NCBI GenBank assembly: GCA_029210545.1
Contig: JARGFV010000037.1
Location: 1-22,000, forward strand
DNA from: a bacterium
GTDB taxonomy: Bacteria > BMS3Abin14
DNA: 22,000 nucleotides
Direction of reading: 5' to 3'
Within the stretch, counting starts at the first letter, position 1. Each line of letters starts with the position of its first letter. The notes beneath the pieces are model-generated. The model worked only from the letters and a program-made list of their open reading frames with translations. It was not told where the DNA came from and did not search any database. A program made the position numbers and the translations under genes. Of this stretch, positions 14,830 through 21,892 are shown in pieces.

Positions 14830-16644
14830 TTATTCCTTCACCACGGCGTCGAACTTGCACACCTCGTAGCAGGTATTGCAGTTGGTGCACCGCTCCTGGT
14901 CAATGACATGGACTTCCTTCCTCTCCCCGGAGATGGCTTCTACCGGGCACTTCTTCTTGCAGACCATGCATCCGGTGCAGGCATCCTCCAGGATCCGGTA
15001 TGTGATGAGCGCCGTGCACACCTTGGCAGGGCACTTCTTGTCCCTGATGTGGGCCTCGTATTCGTCTTTGAAATAGCGGATGGTGGATAGGACAGGGTTG
15101 GGAGCGGTCTGGCCGAGGCCGCACAGGGAGGCGCTCTTGATCTGTACCCCCAGGTCCTCGAGGTCCAGGATGTCCTGGTCGGTCCCTTCCCCGCCTGTGA
15201 TGCGCTCTAAAATGGTGAGCATGGTCTTGGTGCCGAGCCGGCACGGTATGCATTTTCCGCAGGATTCGGCGGCTGTGAAGCTCAGGAAAAACCGCGCCAC
15301 GTCCACCATGCAGTCGGTCTCGTCCATGACCACGACACCGCCGGAACCCATCATGGCTCCGGCCTTGATGAGGGAATCGTAATCGATGGCGGTTTCCGCC
15401 AGCTTCGCAGGCAGGCACCCGCCCGACGGGCCGCCCAGCTGGGCCGCCTTGAACTGATTGCCCCCCTCGATCCCGCCGCCGATCTCGTGGATGATCTCCC
15501 TGAGGGTGGTGCCGGCGGGAACCTCGATAAGGCCGGTGTTGTTAATCTTTCCGGTCAGGGCGAAGACCTTGGTTCCCTTGGTGCCTTCCGTCCCTATGTC
15601 GGCGTAACTGTCGGCGCCGTTGAGGATGATGGGGGGGACGCAGGCGAAGGTCTCCACGTTGTTGATATTGCTGGGCTTTTCCCACAGTCCACGGTTGGCA
15701 GGGAAAGGCGGGCGGGACCGGGGCATCCCCCTCCTGCCCTCGATGGACGCCATGAGGGCCGTCTCTTCGCCGCACACGAAAGCGCCGGCGCCTTCCTTGA
15801 TCTTGAGCTTGAACGAAAAATCGGTGCCAAAGATCTTCTCGCCCAGATACCCTTTCTCCTCTGCCTGCCCGATGGCCGTCTTGAGGCGCTTGATGGCGAG
15901 GGGATACTCGGCCCGGCAGTAGATGTATCCGTAGCCGGCGCCGATGGCGTAGGCGGCGATGATCATGCCCTCCAGGACTGCGTGGGGGTCTCCCTCCAGG
16001 ACGCTCCGGTCCATGAACGCACCCGGGTCACCCTCGTCGGCGTTGCAGATCAGGTACTTGGGGGCTCCGTCGGCCTTGGCGCAGAATTCCCACTTCAGAC
16101 CCGTTGGAAACCCGCCGCCGCCCCTGCCCCGAAGACCCGATTTTTTCACGATCTCACGGACGATGGTGGGGGACATCGTATTGAGGGCTTTCTGCACGCC
16201 CTTGTAGCCGTCAGCGTCTATGTAATCCTGGATCAGGTCCGGGTCGATAAAGCCGCAGCGTCTGAGCACGATCCGTTTCTGTTTTGCGAAGACGGGCAGG
16301 TCCTCGTAGGCCGGGATCCCTTCGTATGGTGTCTCTCCGTCGCTAATGATCTGGCCTATGGTGAATTCCTTGACGGGCTCACCGCCCACGAGATGCTTTT
16401 CCAGGATGTCCGCCACCATCTTCGGCTCCACCTTGCGGTAGGTGACCCGGGAGCGCCCCGGCTGGACGACGTCCAGAAGAACCTCCTGGGAGCACATGCC
16501 GATGCACCCCGTCCTGATGATGGGCACCTCCATTTTGAGGCTGCTGAGCCCCTCGTTGACCGCCGCCAGGACCCCTTCGGCCCCGGTGGCCAGCCCGCAG
16601 GTTCCCATCCCGATGAAAATTCTCTGTCCGCCGTCGCTAGCCAT
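14830..16644 (-). CDS. nuoF: NADH:quinone oxidoreductase subunit F, long HndC/HydB-like form
   Basis: NuoF oxidises NADH with FMN and passes electrons to cluster N3. The protein has 604 residues against about 430-450 for canonical NuoF. In order: an N-terminal thioredoxin-like [2Fe-2S]-type domain (Cys16, 47 and 51, with the usual first Cys absent), the NADH/FMN domain (GRGGGGFPTG at 173-182, NADEGDPGAF at 201-210), the SLBB domain, the N3 cluster (Cys462/465/468 and Cys508), and a C-terminal pair of [4Fe-4S] motifs (Cys556/559/562/566 and Cys586/589/592/596). HndC and HydB of NAD(P)-linked hydrogenases share this layout. I chose the ATG at 16644. GTG codons at 16650 and 16656 are possible; GAGGAG is 5 nt from the 16650 GTG and 11 nt from the ATG. 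It follows nuoE closely. Confidence 0.93.
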   Translation of the reverse strand: MASDGGQRIFIGMGTCGLATGAEGVLAAVNEGLSSLKMEVPIIRTGCIGMCSQEVLLDVVQPGRSRVTYRKVEPKMVADILEKHLVGGEPVKEFTIGQIISDGETPYEGIPAYEDLPVFAKQKRIVLRRCGFIDPDLIQDYIDADGYKGVQKALNTMSPTIVREIVKKSGLRGRGGGGFPTGLKWEFCAKADGAPKYLICNADEGDPGAFMDRSVLEGDPHAVLEGMIIAAYAIGAGYGYIYCRAEYPLAIKRLKTAIGQAEEKGYLGEKIFGTDFSFKLKIKEGAGAFVCGEETALMASIEGRRGMPRSRPPFPANRGLWEKPSNINNVETFACVPPIILNGADSYADIGTEGTKGTKVFALTGKINNTGLIEVPAGTTLREIIHEIGGGIEGGNQFKAAQLGGPSGGCLPAKLAETAIDYDSLIKAGAMMGSGGVVVMDETDCMVDVARFFLSFTAAESCGKCIPCRLGTKTMLTILERITGGEGTDQDILDLEDLGVQIKSASLCGLGQTAPNPVLSTIRYFKDEYEAHIRDKKCPAKVCTALITYRILEDACTGCMVCKKKCPVEAISGERKEVHVIDQERCTNCNTCYEVCKFDAVVKE

Positions 16645-16652
16645 GTGCACTT

Positions 16653-17231
16653 TCACTCCTCGGCGGCTTCATCACCGCTGTCGCCTTCGTCCCCGCCCTC
16701 TGCCTGTATCTGGGCGAGGGCCTTTCGCCGGAACTTCTTGATAATGGACTCGGCCTGGTTGGGATCAAGGTTGCCGAAGGCATCGTCGTCGATCATGATC
16801 ACCGGCGCCAGGCCGCAGGCGCCGATGCAGGCCACGTGCTCGAAGGAAAAGATGAGGTCATCCGTGGTGCCGCCGTGGCCGATGCCAAGCTCGTTCTCCA
16901 TCCTCATGATCACCTGTTTGCCGCCCTTGACGTGGCAGGCTGTCCCGGCGCAGGCGCGGATGATGTGCCGGCCCCTGGGGCTCAGGTGGAACTGGGTGTA
17001 GAAGGTCAGGACACCGTAGACCTGGCTCCGGTAGATCCCCATCTCGTCGGCAACGACGTTGGCCGCCTCCTCGGGGACGTAACCGTAATGTTTCTGGACT
17101 CCCTGAAGGACGGGGATGACCATCCCCTTGATATCGTCCAGCCGGTCGAGGATCTCGTAGACCGGTGAGAGGTCGAGTTCCTTAGTCACTTCAGGGCTTT
17201 GAACCGTGCTCTCGGCAGTTTCGAGGTTCAC
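16653..17231 (-). CDS. nuoE: NADH:quinone oxidoreductase subunit E ([2Fe-2S])
   Basis: NuoE binds cluster N1a next to the NuoF flavin. The 192-residue protein has the thioredoxin-like [2Fe-2S] domain with Cys94, Cys99, Cys135 and Cys139 (CAGTACH and CIGACG), preceded by the helical YVPEEAANVVAD region. It is longer than usual (about 155-170) because of an N-terminal extension of about 20 residues and an acidic C-terminal tail (residues 179-192, mostly Glu, Asp and Gly). The start is GTG at 17231 with GGAGG a few bases upstream. It lies 46 bp after nuoD across a hairpin. Confidence 0.95.
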   Translation of the reverse strand: MNLETAESTVQSPEVTKELDLSPVYEILDRLDDIKGMVIPVLQGVQKHYGYVPEEAANVVADEMGIYRSQVYGVLTFYTQFHLSPRGRHIIRACAGTACHVKGGKQVIMRMENELGIGHGGTTDDLIFSFEHVACIGACGLAPVIMIDDDAFGNLDPNQAESIIKKFRRKALAQIQAEGGDEGDSGDEAAEE

Positions 17232-17254
17232 TGCTACCTCCGCTAATGGGTTGC

Positions 17255-17277
17255 CGTCCCGGAACGCTGTCGGGACG
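17255..17277. other. Hairpin in the nuoD-nuoE spacer
   Basis: CGTCCCG (17255-17261) and CGGGACG (17271-17277) form a perfect 7-bp stem with a 9-nt loop. It sits directly after the nuoD stop codon and about 15 nt before the nuoE Shine-Dalgarno, so it could tune the ratio of the two proteins. Function is inferred. Confidence 0.6.
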
Positions 17278-18450
17278 CTACCTGTCGATCTCGCCCAGCA
17301 CGATGTCCAGGCTACCGATGATAGCCACCACGTCGGCCAGCATGTTGCCTTTCGCCATGGTGAGAAGGGACTGAAGGTTGACGAACGAGGGCGGCCTTAT
17401 CCGGAGGCGGTACGGCTTGGGGCTCCCGTCGCTCACGATGTAAAAACCCAGCTCGCCCTTGGGGGCTTCGATGGTGCTGTACGCCTCCCCCTCGGAAGGG
17501 GCAAGCCCGTCGATGGCCAGTTTGAAATGGTGCACCATCGCCTCCATGGAGTTGGAGACCCGACTCTTTTCAGGGAATACGTACCTGGCGCTGCGTTCGA
17601 TGAACGGCCCCTCCGGGATCCCCTCGATGAGCTGCCTCAGCATCAGGGAGCTCTGACGCATCTCACGGAGCCGGACAAGGTAGCGGGAATAAACGTCCCC
17701 GTCAGACAGGACCGGCACCTCGAACTGAAGCTCGTCGTACACCTCGTATGGCTCGTCCCTGCGGATATCCCAGTCGACGCCCGAGGCCCTGGCGCCCGGA
17801 CCGGACAGTCCAAGGCTGACGGCGTCCTCCCTGCTGATGACGCCAACCTTTTGGGTCCTTCGCATCCAGATCCGGTTCTTGGTAAGCAGCCTCTCGTACT
17901 CGTTGATCTTCACGTCGAACTTGTTCACGAAGGCCCTTATCTTGTCTGAAAAGTCGGGGAGGATATCCCTGACAACACCGCCGGGACGGAAATAGGTGGG
18001 CATCATCCTCGTCCCGCACGTCTCTTCGATGAGGTCCAGGATGTCTTCCCGCTCTCTGAGGGTGTACATGAGCATGGTGACGGCGCCGATGTCGGCGGCA
18101 TGGGTCCCGAGCCAGAGAAGGTGGCTCATGATCCTGGTGATCTCGGCGATGGAGGTGCGGATGTACTGGGCCCGTCTGGGGACCTCGATACCGAGCAGCT
18201 TTTCCACCGCCAGGATGTAGGCAAGGTTATTGGAGCCCGACGCCAGGTAATCCAGCCTGTCTGTGAGGGGAAGGACCTGGATGTACTTCTTCCCTTCGGA
18301 AAGTTTTTCCACGCCGCGGTGAAGGTACCCGATATCGGGCACGGCGTTGACGACGACCTCACCGTCCAGCTCGAGGATCACCCGGAGAACGCCGTGGGTG
18401 GAGGGGTGATGAGGCCCCATGTTGATGGTCATTATTTCCTGCCTGGCCAC
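17278..18450 (-). CDS. nuoD: NADH:quinone oxidoreductase subunit D (49 kDa homologue)
   Basis: NuoD forms the quinone-reducing pocket with NuoB and is related to the [NiFe]-hydrogenase large subunit. The 390-residue protein has MGPHHPSTHG (11-20), where His19 matches the quinone-binding His, and DRLDY with Tyr68 matching the quinone-binding Tyr. It lacks the N- and C-terminal CxxC pairs that bind nickel in hydrogenases, so it belongs to complex I rather than to a membrane-bound hydrogenase. It is not fused to NuoC. The start is GTG at 18450 with GGGAGG five bases upstream, 12 bp after nuoC. Confidence 0.97.
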   Translation of the reverse strand: MARQEIMTINMGPHHPSTHGVLRVILELDGEVVVNAVPDIGYLHRGVEKLSEGKKYIQVLPLTDRLDYLASGSNNLAYILAVEKLLGIEVPRRAQYIRTSIAEITRIMSHLLWLGTHAADIGAVTMLMYTLREREDILDLIEETCGTRMMPTYFRPGGVVRDILPDFSDKIRAFVNKFDVKINEYERLLTKNRIWMRRTQKVGVISREDAVSLGLSGPGARASGVDWDIRRDEPYEVYDELQFEVPVLSDGDVYSRYLVRLREMRQSSLMLRQLIEGIPEGPFIERSARYVFPEKSRVSNSMEAMVHHFKLAIDGLAPSEGEAYSTIEAPKGELGFYIVSDGSPKPYRLRIRPPSFVNLQSLLTMAKGNMLADVVAIIGSLDIVLGEIDR

Positions 18451-18462
18451 CTTAACCTCCCT

Positions 18463-18972
18463 TTACCAGCGCACCCGGCCACCGACAGGGAACTCCTTGC
18501 GCAACGGGTGCCCCTCGAAGCCGTCCGGGTTGAGGATCCGTCTCTGGTCTGGATGACCTTCGAACCGGATCCCGAACATGTCGTAGACTTCCCGCTCCAG
18601 CCAGTCGGCAGCCCGCCAGACCTTGCAGACCGTGGCGGCCGAGCCGCCTTCGGGCAGGGATACCTTCACGCGAAAGCGCATGCGGTGACCGATGGAATAG
18701 AGTTGATAGACCAGGTCGAACTCGAACCCCTCACGCTCCGGCCAGTGAACAGCCGTGACATCCGAGAGGAAATCGAAACGAAGCTCCGGATCGTCCCTCA
18801 GGAAGGTCAGCAGTTCGATGGCCCGGTCCGGCGGCACAACCGCCCAGACCTCGCCGCAGGAGGTGCCGATCTCGAGGACAGCCGGACCGTAAACCCGGCG
18901 AAGAGCTTCGACGACCGGGTGCTTTTCAGGATCGTCACCGGAAAAGTTCTGGCGGTTCCAGTTAACCGTCAC
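18463..18972 (-). CDS. nuoC: NADH:quinone oxidoreductase subunit C (30 kDa homologue)
   Basis: NuoC is a structural subunit of the peripheral arm next to NuoD. The 169-residue protein carries the family signature [19 protein letters not shown] (124-142) followed by RRIL. The reading frame is open upstream through nuoB, but the start is GTG at 18972: it overlaps the nuoB TGA (GTGA) and GGGAGG stands seven bases upstream within nuoB. This makes it translationally coupled to nuoB. Confidence 0.95.
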   Translation of the reverse strand: MTVNWNRQNFSGDDPEKHPVVEALRRVYGPAVLEIGTSCGEVWAVVPPDRAIELLTFLRDDPELRFDFLSDVTAVHWPEREGFEFDLVYQLYSIGHRMRFRVKVSLPEGGSAATVCKVWRAADWLEREVYDMFGIRFEGHPDQRRILNPDGFEGHPLRKEFPVGGRVRW

Positions 18973-19523
18973 GCCGTTTCCTCCCTGGTCGGTCCCCGGT
19001 ATCCCGGCTCCACTTTCCTGTGGTCGACCCCGAAGTTCCTCTGCCCGTCGATCTTCATCTGGAGGGTCATGATCCCGTGGATCAGGGCCTCGGGGCGGGG
19101 CGGGCACCCCGGGATGTACACGTCCACCGGGATAATGTTGTTGACTCCCGGAACGACGCTGTAGGTCTGGAAAACTCCTCCGCAGGTGGCGCAGCTCCCC
19201 ATGGCGATGACCCACTTGGGCTCGGCCATCTGGTCGTAGAGCTTTTTCACCACCGGGGCCATCTTGTTGGTGACCGTCCCGGAAACGATAATGAGATCCG
19301 CCTGCCTGGGCGAAGCCCTGAAAACCTCCCAACCAAAGCGGGCCAGGTCGTACCGGGCGCCCGCCGCGGAGATCATCTCGATGGCACAGCAGGCAAGGCC
19401 GAAGGTGAGCGGCCACAGGGACGACCGCTGGGCCCAGTTCATGACCTTGCTGGCCGATGTCAGAAGAATGTTCGCTTCCTGGGGACCGGGCCCCTTGTAG
19501 ACTCTCGTCGGTTTATTCTTCAT
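18969..19523 (-). CDS. nuoB: NADH:quinone oxidoreductase subunit B ([4Fe-4S] N2)
   Basis: NuoB holds cluster N2, the last electron carrier before quinone. The 184-residue protein has the ligands Cys45-Cys46 (GLACCAIEM), Cys111 (MGSCATCGG) and Cys140 (IPGCPPRPE). The N-terminal 25 residues are polar and the C-terminus is short, as in most bacteria. The ATG at 19523 overlaps the nuoA TGA by 4 bp (ATGA); a longer open frame upstream is not homologous and is ignored. There is no strong Shine-Dalgarno close by, which fits coupling to nuoA translation. Confidence 0.97.
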   Translation of the reverse strand: MKNKPTRVYKGPGPQEANILLTSASKVMNWAQRSSLWPLTFGLACCAIEMISAAGARYDLARFGWEVFRASPRQADLIIVSGTVTNKMAPVVKKLYDQMAEPKWVIAMGSCATCGGVFQTYSVVPGVNNIIPVDVYIPGCPPRPEALIHGIMTLQMKIDGQRNFGVDHRKVEPGYRGPTREETA

Positions 19524-19900
19524 CGCCAGTCCAACGCACCCTTTCTCCAGATATAGGCATATCCGAACAGCAGAACCACCATGAACAGGATCATTTCGAT
19601 AAACCCGAATATCACCGGGTCGAATTTGTCGAACAGGATGGCCCACGGATAAAGGAACACCACCTCGATGTCGAAGATGATGAACAGCATGGCCACGAGG
19701 TAGAAGCGGATGTCGAACCGGCGGCGGGCGTCCTTGATGGGCGTCATTCCGCATTCATAGGTCGACGTTTTCTCCTCGTTGGTGTTCTTGCGGAGCAGGC
19801 CCATGACGTGGGAAGCAGCGAGCATCCCGATACCGATGACACCCACGACCAGCAGAAAAATAAAGATGGGCAGGTAACCGACAATGAGATCTTCCCTCAA
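19520..19900 (-). CDS. nuoA: NADH:quinone oxidoreductase subunit A
   Basis: NuoA is a three-helix membrane subunit (126 residues) next to the quinone chamber and NuoH. The signature [19 protein letters not shown] (between helices 1 and 2) and [15 protein letters not shown] are unmistakable. It is the first gene of the nuo operon. The open frame reaches further upstream, but no in-frame ATG or GTG has a ribosome site. The best start is TTG at 19900, with GGGAGG seven bases before it and the protein beginning [11 protein letters not shown] as in other NuoA. A TTG start at the head of the operon may limit expression. Confidence 0.93.
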   Translation of the reverse strand: MREDLIVGYLPIFIFLLVVGVIGIGMLAASHVMGLLRKNTNEEKTSTYECGMTPIKDARRRFDIRFYLVAMLFIIFDIEVVFLYPWAILFDKFDPVIFGFIEMILFMVVLLFGYAYIWRKGALDWR

Positions 19901-19920
19901 AACGAAACCTCCCTTAAGCT

Positions 19921-19939
19921 GCGCCCCGGTCGGGGACGC
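19921..19939. other. GC hairpin in the nuoA leader
   Basis: GCGCCCC and GGGG-A-CGC pair as a 7-bp stem with one bulged base and a 4-nt loop. In the nuo transcript it lies directly upstream of the nuoA Shine-Dalgarno and TTG start, where it could affect translation or RNA stability. Confidence 0.55.
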
Positions 19940-19962
19940 CAAACGTGAAAATAGTAACAGAA

Positions 19963-20007
19963 ATTGTATTCTGTATAATGTATACAATAAGTGATCCCTC
20001 TTGTCTA
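19963..20007 (-). promoter_or_regulatory. Candidate nuo promoter overlapped by an inverted repeat
   Basis: On the minus strand a -35-like TAGACA (20007-20002) and a -10-like TATACA (19984-19979) are 17 bp apart, giving a start site near 19972 and a leader of about 70 nt to nuoA. The inverted repeat ATTGTAT-N12-ATACAAT (19963-19988) covers the -10 region and start, the classic place for a repressor. It contains the smaller palindrome TGTATACA. The palindrome is seen; the promoter matches are moderate and regulation is inferred. Confidence 0.4.
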
Positions 20008-20093
20008 CGGGTTTTCTCAACCCGGATCCAAAAAGCACAATTGATCATATATTCCGCGATTTTGGGAAGGGGCATATGAGGTAATCCACGACA

Positions 20094-20145
20094 CCCGAAA
20101 CAGGCGATCGGTTTTGACAAGACAAAACCGACAACCTATTTCGGG
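20094..20145. other. Long imperfect hairpin upstream of nuoA
   Basis: Outer arms CCCGAAACAGG (20094-20104) and CCTATTTCGGG (20135-20145) pair with one mismatch. After a symmetric 4-nt internal loop, inner arms CGGTTTTG (20109-20116) and CAAAACCG (20123-20130) pair perfectly around a 6-nt loop. It overlaps a plus-strand TTGACA hexamer. It lies well upstream of the nuo promoter candidate and differs from the TCGCAAAAAGTC family. Confidence 0.65.
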
Positions 20146-20215
20146 TCTTGACAGCCAATCACCCGTATGGTAGATGGAAACTCTTTAATTTTAAAGGGAA
20201 AATCAACAAATACAA

Positions 20216-20380
20216 CCTCGCAAAAAGTCTCCCTTGGAACTATTGGGACCCATTTTGCGAGGCGGTCACGCCAAGGCATGATCCCCCGCCGGTCGGAGTG
20301 AAGCCGCCCGGTTCCACCCCCACCCCAGCTCCCGCCTCATCGGCGTGCGCTGTATTGATGGACATCTTGTTTGTCCGTCG
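20216..20380 (+). repeat. Composite palindromic element, copy A
   Basis: It opens with CCTCGCAAAA (20216-20225), which pairs perfectly with TTTTGCGAGG (20253-20262). CATTTTGCGAGGCGG (20251-20265) and GCTCCCGCCT (20328-20337) follow, and it ends in a hairpin at 20357-20379 (GATGGACA against TGTCCGTC). The same ordered blocks are found on the opposite strand at 3727-3552, so the two copies flank the nuo operon as inverted repeats about 16.5 kb apart. The region between the shared blocks is not conserved. Confidence 0.75.
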
Positions 20381-20394
20381 GCTGAAACAGGGTC

Positions 20395-20541
20395 GCAAAA
20401 AGTCCAGGCGGGACTTTTTGCTCCACGGAAAGCGAAAAGTGTCATTTCCGCTTTCCTCACAGATCAATGACTCACACTGACGGTCATTGATCCGGACGCC
20501 CCGCACGGGGCGCATTGATGACTTTCTGCGTAGTCATCAAT
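20395..20541 (+). repeat. Array of five consecutive hairpins upstream of hemL
   Basis: Perfect stems in order: GCAAAAAGTCC/GGACTTTTTGC (20395-20405, 20411-20421); GGAAAGCG/CGCTTTCC (20427-20434, 20449-20456); ATCAATGAC/GTCATTGAT (20463-20471, 20483-20491); GCCCCG/CGGGGC (20498-20503, 20506-20511); ATTGATGACT/AGTCATCAAT (20514-20523, 20532-20541). The first two match the hairpins at both window ends in order and spacing, and the last resembles the one after hemL. The array ends 15 nt before the hemL ATG, so it lies in or beside its leader. Confidence 0.88.
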
Positions 20542-20556
20542 CAGGGAGCACCTTTT

Positions 20557-21837
20557 ATGACCAGGTCTCAGGATCTTTTTAAAGCAGCCAAAAGCGTCAC
20601 ACCGGGCGGCGTCAACAGCCCCGTTCGAGCCTTCAAATCGGTGGGCGGCGACCCCTTGTTTATCAGCAGCGCCAAAGGTTCGATGATCGTCGATGCCGAC
20701 GGCAGGTCGTATATCGATTACGTGGGTTCCTGGGGTCCCATGATCGTCGGTCACGCCAACGAAGAGGTCCTGGAGGCCATCTTCGAGGCAGCCCGCCTGG
20801 GGACCAGCTTCGGAGCCCCGACCGAAAGGGAGACGGATCTTGCCAGGCTGGTCCTCGGTGCAGTGAGGTCCATGGACAAGGTCCGCATGGTCAACTCGGG
20901 GACCGAGGCCGCCATGAGCGCCATCAGGGTCGCCCGCGGCGCCACCGGCCGTGACCGGATCATCAAGTTCAACGGGTGCTACCACGGTCATGCGGACGGC
21001 CTGCTGGTCAAGGCGGGTTCAGGCGCCCTGACCCTCGGTGTTCCCGACAGCCCCGGTGTTCCCGCCGACTATGCAAAGAACACCCTCATCGCGGAGTACA
21101 ACGATCTCGAATCGGTTACGGCCCTGTTCGCGAAGCACCCGGGAGAGATCGCAGCGATCATCGTTGAGCCGGTGCCCGGGAACATGGGGGTCATAATCCC
21201 GGCTGAAGGGTTTCTCCAGGGTCTCAGGGACATAACCGCAAGAGAGGGTGCCCTCCTCATCTTCGACGAGGTTATGAGCGGCTTCAGGGTGGCCTTCGGC
21301 GGCGCCCAGGAACGGTACGGGATAACGCCCGACCTGACGGCTCTCGGAAAGGTCATCGGCGGCGGCCTCCCGGTCGGCGCCTACGGCGGGAAAGCCGAGT
21401 ACATGTCCCTGGTGGCTCCCGAGGGGCCGATCTACCAGGCAGGGACCCTTTCCGGGAACCCCCTTGCCATGGCCGCCGGCATCGCCACCCTCTCTATCCT
21501 TATGAGGCCAGGGACCTACGAGGCCCTGGAAAGGGCCGCCGCCGCCCTGGCCGGGGGGCTGGCCGATGTGAACCGGCGCCTTGGTGCCGAACTGGCCTTC
21601 AACCGGGCAGGCTCCATGTTCACCACCTTCTTCACACCCGGGCCCGTGACGGACTTTAACGGCGCCAAAAGGTCCGACACGACCAGGTTCGGCCATTATT
21701 TCCGGGCCATGCTGGACGAGGGCATCTATCTCGCCCCTTCCCAGTTCGAAGCTGCCTTCCTGTCCCTTGCACACTCGGATGAGGATATCGAGGCCACGGT
21801 CAAGGCCCACGAAAGGGCTCTTAAAAAGATCCTCTGA
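20557..21837 (+). CDS. hemL: Glutamate-1-semialdehyde 2,1-aminomutase
   Basis: HemL converts glutamate-1-semialdehyde to 5-aminolevulinate with PLP, the last step of the C5 route to haem and other tetrapyrroles, in the cytoplasm. The 426-residue length is typical. Visible features are [13 protein letters not shown] (14-26), the substrate and cofactor region [16 protein letters not shown] (113-128), CYHGHAD (141-147), Asp237 in [10 protein letters not shown], and the PLP-binding Lys265 in [18 protein letters not shown]. The ATG at 20557 has GGGAG eight bases upstream; an in-frame start at 20515 lies inside a hairpin and adds 14 foreign residues. The gene is flanked on both sides by hairpin arrays and appears monocistronic. 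It shares no obvious operon with nuo, though haem serves respiration. Confidence 0.97.
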   Translation: MTRSQDLFKAAKSVTPGGVNSPVRAFKSVGGDPLFISSAKGSMIVDADGRSYIDYVGSWGPMIVGHANEEVLEAIFEAARLGTSFGAPTERETDLARLVLGAVRSMDKVRMVNSGTEAAMSAIRVARGATGRDRIIKFNGCYHGHADGLLVKAGSGALTLGVPDSPGVPADYAKNTLIAEYNDLESVTALFAKHPGEIAAIIVEPVPGNMGVIIPAEGFLQGLRDITAREGALLIFDEVMSGFRVAFGGAQERYGITPDLTALGKVIGGGLPVGAYGGKAEYMSLVAPEGPIYQAGTLSGNPLAMAAGIATLSILMRPGTYEALERAAAALAGGLADVNRRLGAELAFNRAGSMFTTFFTPGPVTDFNGAKRSDTTRFGHYFRAMLDEGIYLAPSQFEAAFLSLAHSDEDIEATVKAHERALKKIL

Positions 21838-21892
21838 CCTCGGGATCGCAAGATCAGATTCCGTTGCGATTCCGGGGCTGATACACTGGTAG

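Larger units (their letters stand above)
19901..20556. other. Gene-free spacer between divergent nuoA and hemL
   Basis: These 656 bp hold no credible gene. From left to right: nuoA Shine-Dalgarno (19911-19916), a leader hairpin (19921-19939), a palindromic operator and possible nuo promoter (19963-20007), an AT-rich stretch, a 52-nt imperfect hairpin (20094-20145), composite element copy A (20216-20380), a run of five hairpins (20395-20541), and the hemL Shine-Dalgarno (GGGAG at 20544-20548). On the plus strand TTGACA occurs at 20114 and 20148, each with only a weak -10 at 17 bp spacing, so the hemL promoter is not settled. Confidence 0.7.

Noticed and set aside
12160-15090. Two long plus-strand open frames antisense to nuoG and nuoF
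   Set aside because: Same reasoning; the Fe-S motifs of NuoG and NuoF on the minus strand leave no doubt about the coding strand.
17278-18450. Calling nuoD and its neighbours a group 4 [NiFe] hydrogenase
   Set aside because: The nickel-binding CxxC pairs are missing from NuoD, and the NADH-input genes nuoEFG plus all membrane subunits are present.
20148-20480. Possible 110-codon gene upstream of hemL
   Set aside because: It crosses the composite element and several hairpins, has no ribosome site and no recognisable domain.
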